In this document: positions 24,191 to 34,725 of the stretch, piece by piece
Numbering within the stretch: the stretch's first letter is position 1
How the letters are laid out: every line of letters starts with the position of its first letter
NCBI GenBank assembly: GCA_017654935.2
Contig: CM065682.1
Span: 78,001,321-78,065,320 of the forward strand
From: Phymorhynchus buccinoides
Lineage: Eukaryota; Mollusca; Gastropoda; Neogastropoda; Raphitomidae
Direction: 5' to 3'
DNA length: 64,000 nucleotides
Translations under genes and position numbers: made by a program
Notes under the pieces: generated by a model
Database searches by the model: none
Told to the model about the DNA's origin: nothing
The model's input: only the letters and a program-made list of their open reading frames with translations

Positions 24191-24489
24191 GAAGCAAATT
24201 ATAAATAATATTATTGTCTTACCTCTTGTTTTGCCACCATTCGGTGTTTAGACATTCCGCACAGAACTCTTTATTTAACTGGGCCTGACGGTTTTATTAG
24301 CCTACAGACTTCAGTGCCGGTCATGGCAACGTAGCCTATTTGTTTTAAAAATGCTCATTTTTTTAAGTTGCGGTTGCAGCAACTGCCCGTTACTAAAACA
24401 AAAAACAATAGCAAAAAATTAGAGGGAAAAAAAGACAGGTTGTCATTGCCATCAACGTCATCAAGACAGCAATTTGAACTCCTGTATCA

Positions 24490-24620
24490 TTAATAATAAT
24501 AATAATAATAATTTTATTTCATATAGCGCTAAAATCCATAGAGTAGGCTCGATGCGTTTTCAAAAGCAACATGAAAATCAACATTAAAAATGCATTAAAA
24601 TCAACAAGATAGATAGTCAT
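24490..24620 (-). mobile_element. Retroelement 3' tail
   Basis: An (AAT)n tract precedes ATTTCATATAGCGCTAAAAT, the tail type shared with the LINE copies. Only the 3' end is recognisable. Confidence 0.5.
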
Positions 24621-24649
24621 ACTACCAACATTCCAGTGCAAAACAGGGC

Positions 24650-24865
24650 TCCCAATCGTCCCGCAAAACAAGGGGTCCCAGGGACTCCTTCACTTACAGT
24701 ATAGAGGGTCCTAGACTGGCTAGAGGCGGGATAGAGGGTTCCAGTGGCATTTTCTAGTGCATTACTGGGACCCCCTGCACATTTTTTTTAGAGGGTCCTT
24801 GAGAATTTTAGTACTTCATAGACCCCCATTTCTAGACCCCCAAATGGGGGTCCCTGGGAGCCCTG
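24650..24865. repeat. GGGTCCCAGGGACTCC repeat, copy 2
   Basis: It contains GGGTCCCAGGGACTCCTTCA, ATAGAGGGTCCTAGA and GGGACCCCCTGCAC. It closely matches 26847-27037 and is an inverted relative of 23765-24190. Confidence 0.6.
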
Positions 24866-25017
24866 CAAAGAAATGAAGTAACAGAAATAACATGATTCTC
24901 ACTCACAAAGACATCCACCCTCATTCACCAGCACTGTCACTCTGACCTCACCCTCTCAAAAACTAATTATGAAAATGTCAACAAGCAACAGGAAGGAATG
25001 CACCAATACATGCTTCC

Positions 25018-25019
<2 letters not shown>

Positions 25020-25084
<65 letters not shown>
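25020..25084 (+). repeat. (CT)n tract upstream of a possible exon
   Basis: About 32 CT units end in TTCCACTCAACCAG, so the microsatellite forms the polypyrimidine tract of a plausible 3' splice site. Confidence 0.9.
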
Positions 25085-25089
<5 letters not shown>

Positions 25090-25098
25090 CTCAACCAG

Positions 25099-25208
25099 TG
25101 GCTGGGCCTTCCTGGGATACATCTTCTTCCTCCTCCGTATCTTCAGATGTGTCCTCTTCCTCCACTATTATATATAGTGTGCCAGATTCCTCTTCTACTT
25201 TACCTGCC
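25099..25208 (+). CDS. Possible orphan Ser/Thr-rich linker exon
   Basis: Between CTCAACCAG| and GCC|GTAAGT an open stretch reads AGPSWDTSSSSSVSSDVSSS, then further Ser/Pro-rich residues ending TLPA, phase 0 at the donor. Exons A4 and B4 also end in Ser/Pro-rich sequence with a phase-0 donor, so this could be the linker exon of another paralogue. No flanking family exons are found within 4 kb. It is a weak call. Confidence 0.28.
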
Positions 25209-25267
25209 GTAAGTACAGCAAATGTGTATCAGTGCATTACATTTCATATCTCAGTGCACTAAAAGAT

Positions 25268-25369
<102 letters not shown>

Positions 25370-25477
25370 TTGCCCTGTCTTACACTAGTAGTAGTAATGG
25401 TAGTAGAAGTAAATTGTAGTGAAAGAGGTGTTTTTCATCTATTTACTTGGTTGGTTAGTTTTCTATTTTGTTTGTTA

Positions 25478-26455
25478 GTCTGTCACCAAAGGTGATTGGA
25501 CTATTGCGATGAGCTGGTTTGTATTTTTTTTTCTTTTTCTGTCTGTCCCAAGGATATCTCCCGAACCGCTTGACCGAATCGCGTCAAATTTTGTGTGAAG
25601 GTGTACCTCCTTAATAGGAAGAGATCGGCGCAAACCATTTTGCCGTCGTGACCTTGACCTTGTACGACCTTGAAAACAAAATATTTTTAGCCATATCTCG
25701 GGCACCGATCAACATAGGATGTTGAAACTTGGTATGAAGGTGGTTTGGCTTATGTCCGTTCTGATGATGGCATACCGGTCAAGGTCAAGGTCCAAAAGAT
25801 CGCTGGAGCCTGAAAATCGGAGGGTCATTTTTTTCTCCGTCTGTCCCAAGGATATCTTTCGAACGGGTTGACCGAATCACGTCAAATTTTGTGTGCTGGT
25901 GTGTCACCATGAGAGGAAGGCATCCGCGCAAACCATTTTGCCGTCGTGACCTTGACCTTGGCGTACGACCTTGAAAACCGAAAATCTTTCAGGGGCCATA
26001 ACTCCCACACCGTTAGTGTTAGTCTTCAAATTTGGCATGAAGGTACTTTGGCTTATGCCCGTTCTGATGGTGGCATACAGATCAAGTCAAGGTCACGGTC
26101 CGGGCGATCAGTATGCCTTGAAAGTGGTAGGGGTCTATACATTGGGTTTTAAGCCATATTTTCCACATTGGTACTTGACAGAAGCGCTTCAGATTGTGTG
26201 TGGTACTGTATACCCTAGAGAAGAAAACATCCGAGCATAAATTATCGCCATGCTGACCTTGACCTTGAAGTGTGACCTTGAAAACCGAAATTTCCTTCTT
26301 TGCGCTATATGTTTCTTCTTCAAGCTGTATCTCGTGAACTAGAAGACAGAATCCCTTCCAATTTTGTGTCAGGATGTGACACTCTACGGGGTGTCGCAAG
26401 TGCGTGGCATTGCTGGTGATGGACATGTCTGCCGCTCGGCGACGCCCTTGTTTTT
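25478..26455 (-). mobile_element. Inverted, longer copy of the AACAAGGGCGTCGCC repeat
   Basis: Reverse-complement relative of 15526-16115: it ends at 26455 with GCCGCTCGGCGACGCCCTTG and starts near 25478 with CACCAAAGGTGATTGGAC. It is about 390 bp longer because the GACCGAATC...GTCAAATTTTGTGTG / CCTTGACCTTG module is present more than once. It is non-coding. Confidence 0.65.
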
Positions 26456-26637
26456 ATTGCTGATGTTGATGCTCTGCCTACCATGTCGTTGCTATATTAC
26501 TGTTAGTTGTTTTTTGTTGGCGATTTTCCTGTCAATGTTCATTTATAGTAGTAGTTATGTATTGCATGCTTAGAACCAAGGACAGAATGGAAGACTAGGC
26601 CCAGCCTAAATTCTTTTCCTTGTAAAATAAAGTTTCT

Positions 26638-26639
<2 letters not shown>

Positions 26640-26721
<82 letters not shown>
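26640..26721 (+). repeat. (CT)n microsatellite
   Basis: About 80 bp of pure CT. Confidence 0.97.
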
Positions 26722-26725
<4 letters not shown>

Positions 26726-26846
26726 TGCAGGATCCCTGATAAAATTATATAATTTAAGCGACACACTTTACGTAACATGAATATAGACATTCTGGCCACA
26801 ACAAAATCTAACAATATAAAAAGAAAAATACTAAATATGTATACTA

Positions 26847-27037
26847 AGGGCTCCCAATCGTTCTGCAATACAAGGGGTCCCAGGGACTCCTTCACTTATA
26901 GAGGGTCCTAGAGGAGGGATAGAGGGTCCCAATGACATAGTGAATGCTAAAAAGAATGTTTATAGTGCATCCCTGGGACCCCCTGCGCATTCTTTATTGG
27001 GTCCTTTTGAATTCTAGTGCTCCCCCTGGGAGCCCTG
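26847..27037. repeat. GGGTCCCAGGGACTCC repeat, copy 3
   Basis: It begins GGGCTCCCAATCGTTCTGCA and contains CAAGGGGTCCCAGGGACTCC and GGGACCCCCTGCGCATTC. It is highly similar to 24650-24865 in the same orientation. Confidence 0.6.
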
Positions 27038-27186
27038 ATACTAAATCATTAAATGATATATAACACTAAACACATACATGTACGCGCACACGTACACACG
27101 CACGCACACGCACACGCACACACACACACTAAGATAGAGACAGATAGAGGCTACAAGTACATAGCTTTCCTCACGCCAAACATCAA

Positions 27187-27670
27187 TCAAGGTACTTTCT
27201 GAAGAGATATAATTATGTATTCAGTTGGGATTTGAAGGTTTGGAGACAGGTGACTGTTCTCAGAGAAAGGGGTAGAGAATTCCAAATTGTAGGTCCAGAA
27301 ACGGAGAAAGCTCTTTTGCCGTAGGAATTCAGAGGACACGTAGGAACAATTAACAGAAGAGTCTTGAGACCTAAGTGCTCTAGGAGGCATGTAAGGGTGG
27401 AGAAGCTCTGAAAGATAAGAGGGCGCAGATTCAGAATTGAAAGCATAGAGAAGCAACCTTATACTCTATCCTAGCCTTGACAGGCACCCATTGGAGGGTG
27501 CGCGGAAGAGCTGTTGCACTTTCACGCCTCGACTTTTGCGAAACTCGTCTGGCAGCAAAATGTTGTATTTTTTGGAGTTTGGACAGTTTTTCACCAGAAA
27601 GACCCACAAGCATAGAGTTACAGTAATCCAAGCGAGAGAGAATGAAAGCAACAGCAAGCTTTACATTCAA
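27187..27670 (-). mobile_element. Non-LTR retrotransposon RT fragment (L2/CR1-like)
   Basis: Minus-strand frames carry SRLDYCNSMLVGLSGEKL, KIQHFAARRV and LQWVPVKARIEYKVASLC, then (frame-shifted) APSYLSELLHPY and ALRSQDSS. This is the post-catalytic region of an L2-type reverse transcriptase ORF. Two frames are needed, so it is a decayed fragment unrelated to the nearby genes. Confidence 0.85.
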
Positions 27671-27719
27671 GACGGCAAATTTAAATCCTTAGTGTTATTA
27701 CCATCAACTGATCAAGGCA

Positions 27720-28175
27720 CCTCTCGGCGCCCGTATCTCCAGTATTTGCGGACCGATTGCCTTCGAATTTGGCAGGTAGATGACCGTTTCTTAACCAAAT
27801 CGCTTCAAATTTGCTGTACTCAGCGTTACCAGTACTTGGCGTTACCGTTACTAGGCGTTACCGTTACTAGGAAGAGCGCATCACTCTCAGAGCAGCGCCA
27901 ACGGGAAACAGGGCCTTATAGTTACTCCGCCTTTTCTTAACCGAATCGCTTCAACTTTGCTGTACTCAGCGTTACCAGTACTTGGCGTTACCGTTACTAG
28001 GCGTTGCTGTTACTAGGGAGAGAGCGTCACTCTCACAGCAGCGCCAACGGGAAACGGGGCCTTATAACTCCGTCGTTTCTTAACCGAATCGCTTCAAATT
28101 TGCTGTACTCAGCGTTACCAGTACTTGGCGTTACCGTTACTAGGCGTTACCGGTACCCGGCGTTGCGCTAGTCAA
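27720..28175. repeat. ~145-bp tandem repeat with GCGTTACCGTTACTAG
   Basis: Three units begin near 27792, 27934 and 28081. Each contains ACCGAATCGCTTCAAATTTG, CTGTACTCAGCGTTACCAGT and runs of GGCGTTACCGTTACTAG. The unit also has a nested ~17-bp sub-repeat. The array is non-coding. Confidence 0.75.
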
Positions 28176-28471
28176 TTTTTAGCTTCAATGTGCTCTCCCA
28201 TTCCTTTGTGTATAGCCTTCATAGGTTCCTACAAGGTACATGATCCAGATCCAGAGCAAGTCAGCAAGTGAAAAGGAGAGAGAGAGAGACTTGATAATTA
28301 AAACCTAAGTAGGTTGTATTACATGGACATAGTTGCATTGTTTTCAAATTGCTTTATTAGCCCTCTACTTCATTTCAGAATGGTGAGGTAAATTGCGATG
28401 TTTGCTGTTGCTTTGTTTCTGTCACAAATCCCTGAAAACCGCTGCAAAAAATCTTTAAAATTGTAGGTAGC

Positions 28472-28960
28472 CTAATTTTGACATAGAAACACTGGAGGGG
28501 GTCGACTGCCCCCTTCTCCTGGCACATAGGAGGGGGGGGGGGGGGGGCAGACATATCCTCCCCCCAAAACGGAGAGACAAGAAAGAAAATTCAAAGGCTA
28601 CATTTTTTCATACAATATATCGATTTCTTAAAAATTCTGATACTGAAATGATGGACGTTCCTAAATGTACAAGTACGAGACCTATCAAACACAGTGTCCC
28701 CTTATCCATATCTTCTGCTCCCTTCCCCCCATTTCCCCATTGCCCTCTGTGACTTTGGTAAAAAAAAAAAAAAAGTTGCACCACAATTCTGCTTCTGTTG
28801 CCCTCCTCTTACTAGAGATGACAGACACAAAATGGTTAAATCCTAGATCTGGCCCCTAAATTCCCTGTGAGATTTTCATGCAAATTTCGCACCCCCCACC
28901 CCCCCTATGTGGCGGGAGAAGTGGGCAGCCGACCCCCTCCAGTGTTTCTATGTCAAAATT
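28472..28960. mobile_element. ~490-bp element with long terminal inverted repeats
   Basis: The left end AATTTTGACATAGAAACACT and GGAGGGGGTCGACTGCCC is inverted at the right end as GGGCAGCCGACCCCCTCCAG and TGTTTCTATGTCAAAATT. The arms are about 55 bp with few mismatches. The interior has C- and A-runs and no open transposase frame. Confidence 0.75.
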
Positions 28961-29392
28961 ATGTCAATTTAAAAACAAAAATTGTATAGTTTATCTATTA
29001 TCTGTTCACAACAAAAGAAATAGCTCTACTGTACTACAAAAAAAGAAAAAGCTTCAACCACAATGGGATTGGCCTCCACCCACCCCATCCAAAATGGCTA
29101 CTCTCTCCGGCATCTCCGCCAAGGAGGAATCGCCGTTTCGACGGTTTAATTTTAGGAAACCAGATCAAAGTGAGTCTGTTCCGATCCTTGAAGCTTAAGG
29201 CTGTCTTTCTGGTGATCTCGACGTGTTTCTTGCAAAAAAAAACTCATCCGTCAGGGTCCACCTTTAACGGAAAAATCTCTGACATTAGCTCTAAAAATGG
29301 GCAGATTCATGGCATGATGCTTGGCAGTGAATGTTTTTGTATTTGTTGGGAGTGTACTGAGTGATGTACTGGGTGAATGTATTCACCCATGG

Positions 29393-29576
29393 TACAGTGG
29401 AACCTCCCTTATAAGACCTTCAACATCCAAAATGAGGTCTTATAAGGGAGGGGTCTTATAAGGGAGGTAATTTTAATACTTGCAAAGAAGGGCAATGTCT
29501 CGGAGAAGTAGGTCTTATGTGGGACTGGGAGGGAGTGTTATATTATAATAGATCGTGTAAGGGAGGTTCCACTGTA
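29393..29576. mobile_element. MITE, TACAGTGGAACCTCCCTTAT ends
   Basis: This 184-bp element has near-perfect inverted ends (TACAGTGGAACCTCC and GGAGGTTCCACTGTA) and internal GGTCTTATAAGGGAGG motifs. A relative lies at 57931-58110, with its left-arm copy at 6558-6740. TA termini suggest Tc1/mariner-pogo mobilisation. Confidence 0.85.
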
Positions 29577-29657
29577 CTAGAATAGTTAAAGATTGTCTCT
29601 GCTTCCCAGTTTCAGCCATAGCGTTTGTTTCAGTATTTTGAGATTTGGTTGTTGCAG

Positions 29658-29861
29658 GTGCCAGTGCCAGTGGCGTGCACTTCCAGGTCTACCTGCTGGA
29701 TGGCCTCTACAGGTGGAACCAGGACCAGGATGCTGCTGTGGGACAGGTGAAAGGGCTGCACAACTACTGCAGCATTCTCCAGGCTGCCCTCAACGACCTG
29801 AGCTGCTCTGTGTTCGGGGAATGTGCAGTGCCCTCCAAGACATATACAAGTCCATATACAG
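29658..29861 (+). CDS. Gene B exon B3: HFQVYL block
   Basis: The acceptor is GGTTGTTGCAG| and the donor is ATACAG|GTGAGG, phase 1 to 1. It reads ASASGVHFQVYLLDGLYRWN and then a helical segment ending PYTG. It is the paralogue of A3 with identical phases. No B1 or B2 equivalent is found upstream to 27.7 kb, so gene B lacks the RGTTSLE block and is 5' truncated or uses an unrecognised first exon. A MITE ends 80 bp upstream. Confidence 0.72.
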
Positions 29862-30179
29862 GTGAGGTAGCATGATTAACATGGATTCATCTTTCTGAAT
29901 GTGAATATAACAGATACATCCCAAAGAACAAATATGTCATATCTGTTGTGTTTTTTGTTATTTTTCTCTGTGTTTGCGTGGGTAGGTTATTTTGTAGTCT
30001 CAGTTCTATAAGATGCTGCATGTAACATTTTGAAGGGCCAATATCACAGTGAGACAGAGTTAGATCTGAGGGGGCTCCTGGTCCGTGCTCATAGTTTCAA
30101 AACTGTTGCCTTCAGACCACTATAACTATATAAGGTATGTATTAGTATGTATTTTCACTGGTATCCCCGCTGCGTACAG

Positions 30180-30440
30180 CTGGCAAATTCCAATTTCGCC
30201 TTGAGCACGATGAACCCGAGTTCAAACCTGGGCACATGGGATTATTCCTCTCACTCTGCACTAGGCCTTATGGTATGAACGTGGAGCCTTTCGGATGAGA
30301 TCATAAACCGAGGTCCTGTGTGCCCATGCAGTTAGCACACGTTAAACCCATTGATAACAAAAAAGGTGTCATTTGGTCAAAATGTACACACACACACACA
30401 CACCCCTCTCCTCCCTTTCCTTCCTCATCAGTCACACAAA
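30180..30440 (+). mobile_element. SINE-like repeat
   Basis: It contains a tRNA-like B-box segment (GAGTTCAAACCTGGGCAC) and a core, GAGCCTTTCGGATGAGATCA followed by TAAACCGAGGTCCTGTGTGC, a motif of widespread metazoan SINEs. It ends near CTTCCTCATCAGTCACAC. An inverted copy is at 18880-19140. It lies in the intron between B3 and B4. Confidence 0.6.
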
Positions 30441-30571
30441 AACAGGCATGAGAACGGCCAGCAGATCCACGGTGTTCCCATCTTGTTCTCTTCTATAACT
30501 TTAGTCTAACTATTATTTATAGTTTATTTTCATCGAATTACCTGTAATTATATGATTACATTTTTGCACAG

Positions 30572-31108
30572 GTGAGCTGATTGGCCTTCAGTACCTGACA
30601 GATCAGACTGTCAGGGGTCTGAGGCAGGAAGCTGAAGACGACGAAAGGAGAGTTGAGGAGGCTCTGGAGAGGGGAGAGGAAGTGGAAGTTCCTGAAACAT
30701 GGGATGATCCAGCAGCAGCTTCAAATGATGCAGATACTGCAGAAGACAACACCGTCAGCCCAGCCTCCATTCTCCTGCATCAGTCAGCGGAGAAAGTGCT
30801 GGATGATGTCTGCAAACGGTCCTTTACCCTTAGGCAGGCGTCTTCTGCAGATACTGCATCGTCTGCTGCACCTCCTCCAGCCAGTTCCTCTCAGAAGTCC
30901 TCTCCAGACTACCAGCCTGCAGCCAGGCAGTGTGCGCTCAGTAAGCGTACTCTCCTGCCTCAAGTCAGGAGAGGTACCTGCTATTGCTAAGCGCCTTTGC
31001 CCACAGTCTTCCACATCAGCGGAGCCTGAACCACAGTCAACATCAGCAGAGCCTGAACCACAGTCCACATCAGCACAGCCTGAACCAGTGCCTAGTACCT
31101 CTTCTGCA
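30572..31108 (+). pseudogene. Gene B exon B4: acidic/Ser-Pro linker, frame change inside
   Basis: The acceptor is TTTGCACAG| and the donor is TCTGCA|GTAAGA. It begins GELIGLQYLTDQTVRGLRQE and continues with an acidic segment to GTCYC followed by TAA at 30988. The downstream part, with TSAEPEPQ repeated, is open in the next frame and joins exon B5 in phase 0. Removing the 28-nt stretch 30941-30968, which starts GTAAGC and ends TCAG, would restore one frame. 28 nt is too short for an ordinary spliceosomal intron, so a frameshift is the simpler reading. A4 is the paralogue. Confidence 0.62.
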
Positions 31109-33134
31109 GTAAGATATTTTTTCTTTTGCATTTTTCTTTCAGGATTCTTTTTACTATAAATAATGGACAGAGTTTATCATTAGTGTCTCCCCTAGGGGAT
31201 ACTGGCAGTTATTTTACACAAATAGTTCTTCCACCTTCTGGAAGTTCTGTGCGTGTACCTTCCTTCAGTCTGTCTCTCGCTTTGACTCGGCCTTTTCCCT
31301 TTGCTTACTGTCATGTACTATCTTTCTGCCTAACCCATCAACTCTCCACCTTTTTTCAAGAAATTCTTCTGCAGCCTAAGACGGACATGCTGGACCAAAC
31401 TATCTTTTTAGTTAGACGCATAACGGCAGCATGACTCAGCTGCACTCATAATTGACAGGAAACTGAGCGATCAATGAAGAAGAAAAAGAATCATGTTATT
31501 AGATTAAGATTATAGCCCCGTTGACAACTAAGGCCATATCAGGGCTGTCACCACGTTAAATCTTACCACATGTATTAAGAGGCAAAGCCTTCAAGGCTCA
31601 CGTCTGATTTTTATTACTATAGCAGGCATGGGAATTCCCATGACAATTCCCATGCCTGTATAGAGAGAATACTGTTATGTAGACACTTGTGCATCTGAAA
31701 ACAGAATTAATTTTTATTTTACTGTGTAAATTAAATTATTTCTATGCATTAAATTACCCCTACCCCTTTCTTTAAAATTTAATTATATGTATGTTTATAT
31801 ATGCGCATGTAACATAGTGGAGCCCTATTTTTATTTTTGGCAAACAAGTAAAATTGAAAAGCATATTGACCAAGCTTTCAGAAAAACATAGTGACCAATC
31901 CCCCCTCCCCGCCGGGGTAAGGGGGGGTCTACGGACACCTGTAGTAGGCCTACAGTCTTTGCCTGTAGGTCTAAGCCTCTTACTCTTAGAAAATTAATAA
32001 TTGAAGTTGCGTAATTCGTAAGGCCATACTCCTGATCTGTTACTGTTTTAAACTGATTGTTCATGCGATGAAAACTTGTTCCACATCATCTACATTTCTG
32101 TAAGATATTTTTTTCTGTAAGATATTTTATATTAGTCCTAATATTTTATTTTCGTTTCGTTAATCCCCCCCCCCCCTCTCTGCCACAAAGCAAAGGTCAA
32201 GGTCACAGCCAGCAAGCTCATCCATGTTTATCTTCCCCTGTACAGTCTTTGCACATGGTGATCAATCGTCTAGGCCTAACAAAGGATTCGTACGTCGAAG
32301 GCAGTGAAATCGACGAACCCTGGATTTACCGTATATTTTTTTTCAAGACTGAAATGAATGTGGGCTAAATGTTAAGTACGTCGTCTTGATTATGAGGTAA
32401 GGCGTGATATCTTATTCTCTAGGCCTAGGCCTTGTTGCCGGAAGTGCGGTAGGCTAAGTATTGCATGCGCAGAGATGATGTGCGAATGAACACGAACAAC
32501 CGTTGTCAAACTCAAACGCGCAAATAAAACGAAACAACCGGGCCGTCAACACACACACTCGGTACATCCATTTGTTACAGAAAATATAAGTTGACGTTAA
32601 AATGTACCTATTTGTACACACCTGAAGTCTTGTGTTTCTTTTTAAAGAGCGTTTTTGTATATCTAATGGAGAGTCTTCTTTCCAGTATCTCCTACTCGGT
32701 ACAACACAACAGTAATCTCTGCAACAAATGATTTTCTTTCTTTTGTTCCTTACCGATGTATCTGACTGCTTTGATCGTCATGACTTGAAGGCTCACGTCA
32801 AAATCAAGTATCCTGCTAACTTTAACCCTCTAACATCTTATGTTTTTTTGAGAAAACGACAACGTTAAAGTTTCAGTGGAGTGTGAGAGTCTTCTTTAGT
32901 TTGAAGAGTGTGACTGAGTCAAGGTTAAAGGTTGCACAACAGTAATCTCTGCAACAAATGATTATCTTTATTTTGTTCTTTATCAATGTATCTGACTGCT
33001 TTGATCGTCGTGACTTGAAGGCTCACGTCAAAATCAAGTATCCTGCTAACTTTAACCCTCTAACGCCTTATATGTTTAGAGAAAATGACAACGTTAAGGT
33101 TTGAGTTAAGGTTAAAGGTCGGGGCCACGGACGC

Positions 33135-33177
<43 letters not shown>

Positions 33178-33385
33178 ACACACCGAACATGTACGATACT
33201 ATAGACTCACTTTGTTTTAAAAAACGACGACGTGAGCCAAAAAGGGATAAAAACACAAGGTAAAAGTGTTATTAGCTGTCCCATTGAATTGAAACTTGGT
33301 GTGTACATTTACACAAATGTTGAGTGTGTCACTACGTGTCATGTGTTCATTGGAATAATGTTTCCTCTTTGAAATATTAAACCAG
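31109..33385 (+). other. Intron B4-B5 with repeats
   Basis: It holds a GAA-tailed dispersed repeat (31170-31490, plus), AT-rich DNA, a C-run (32165-32178), a ~231-bp-offset direct repeat (32700-32845 and 32935-33075, sharing TAATCTCTGCAACAAATGAT) and a (CA)n block (33137-33182). The last is followed by GACGTGAGCCAAAAAG, related to the FAS-intron minisatellite at 60730-61250. No exon is recognised. Confidence 0.6.
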
Positions 33386-33642
33386 GTCTGCTATGGACCA
33401 GACAACAGGCCGGGCTACGACAAGGTGCAGAGTTTGGCAAGGTACCTTGTGTCACTCTGCCACAACTCTGCACTGAGTCAAGGGGAGGTGGAGGAAATCA
33501 AGAAACTCCATGGTGACCTTGACCAGGTCGACAAGGACCCTGTCGTCTGTCCGGAAAGGACCCAGAAGACAGGCAACACAGGGTTCTTCAGGCGGGTCAA
33601 GGGCCACAACCTGGATGTGCCAGGCTTGCAGTTTGCCAGGAA
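33386..33642 (+). CDS. Gene B exon B5: GPDNRPGYDKV block
   Basis: The acceptor is AAACCAG| and the donor is AGGAA|GTAAGT, phase 0 to 2. It encodes VCYGPDNRPGYDKVQSLARY and then a helical region with SLCHNSALSQGEVEEIKK, and ends FRRVKGHN...FARK. It is the paralogue of A5 and C5. The frame is fully open. The acceptor lacks a strong pyrimidine tract (GAAATATTAAACCAG). Confidence 0.75.
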
Positions 33643-33907
33643 GTAAGTGCAGTGTTTTATTTCAGCTGGATATTACTGTTTAACCTAATGTTTATGTATA
33701 AATATTTTCGTTCTTGATTTGGTCCTGTGCTAGTGGCTGACAAAGGTTTTGCTTAGATGTGAGAGAAAGCCGAAAATGCCCATATAAGCAACAAAAAGCT
33801 GCTTGTTTTTGTGGGTGTGTATTTTTTTTTTATATCGTAGGTAGAAATATTTTTATAATAATTGCAAAAGTGTTTTATGTGTGTGTGCATGTTTTCCTTG
33901 TTCGCAG

Positions 33908-34087
33908 AACCTACACTGGTTTGGGTTCCCCGAGCCATGACCCCAGCGTCAACAGGCTAACAGAGGCAGTGGTTGGCAGGGTGTTCGAAGCACACCTGTA
34001 TCCAGTCACCACAGCGCAGGTCCAGAAATCGCGCCTGGCACTGGTGTCTGATGCCTATCGCCAACTACTGTCTTTGCTAGAGATTAA
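33908..34087 (+). CDS. Gene B exon B6a: first of two duplicated exons
   Basis: The acceptor is CCTTGTTCGCAG|, phase 2. It reads TYTGLGSPSHDPSVNRLTEA and LVSDAYRQLLSLLE. The 225-bp unit 33908-34132 is repeated at 34133 with the same intron end, so B6a lacks the final part (LLANVNQKLLSNW) and has no good donor of its own. The frame stays open straight into B6b because 225 is divisible by three. The end given is where similarity stops. Confidence 0.6.
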
Positions 34088-34132
34088 AGGTTTAACTTGT
34101 GTGTTTGTGTGCATGTTTTTCCTTGTTCGCAG

Positions 34133-34369
34133 AACCTTCGCTGGTTTGGGTTCCCCGGGCCATGACCCCAGCGTCAACAGGCTAACAGAGGCAGTGGTTG
34201 GCAGGGTGTTTGAAGCACACCTGTATCCAGTCACCACAGCGCAGGTCCAGAAATCGCGCCTGGCACTGGTGTCTGATGCCTATCGCCAACTACTGTCTCT
34301 GCTAGAGAACTCCCCAGCCAGAGGCCTTCTCCTGCTCGCCAACGTCAACCAGAAACTGCTGAGCAACTG
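34133..34369 (+). CDS. Gene B exon B6b: second duplicated exon, ends SNW
   Basis: The acceptor TTGTTCGCAG| is identical to that of B6a and the donor is AACTG|GTTAGT, phase 2 to 2, as in A6. It encodes TFAGLGSPGHDPSVNRLTEA through LLLLANVNQKLLSNW. It differs from B6a by only a few bases over the shared 180 nt, so the duplication is recent. No A7-like C-terminal exon is found downstream, so gene B appears to lack its 3' end. Confidence 0.72.
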
Positions 34370-34394
34370 GTTAGTAACATCATTATATTCATAA

Positions 34395-34725
34395 TACGCC
34401 TTGGCATAAGGGCTGTGTCAGACCAATTGACATAAGCTAGAACACCAAGGCTACATCAAAATGTGGCTATGCTATGCATAGTTATGCAGGGATTGTCTTT
34501 GACCATGATAAGCTCCTAGCATAACCTCATCAGTATCCAAAATCCTCCGAAGTCAGAGTGTGACTGCTCACGTTTGTGGGCCCCCAGGATATCGAATCTG
34601 AAATCACATACGTAATGTTTCTCATCCCTAGCTGGTGCATTTGTATCAGTGTTCAAGTGCTTCGTCTTTTGGGATGATCCCTGGAGCCTTTAAGCCAGGG
34701 TACGACAAACAACAACAACATATTC
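34395..34725 (+). mobile_element. SINE-like repeat with (CAA)n tail, second copy
   Basis: Same element as 14476-14800: GGCTGTGTCAGACCAATTGA to TTAAGCCAGGGTACGACAAA plus (CAA)n. It sits directly after B6b. Confidence 0.7.
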
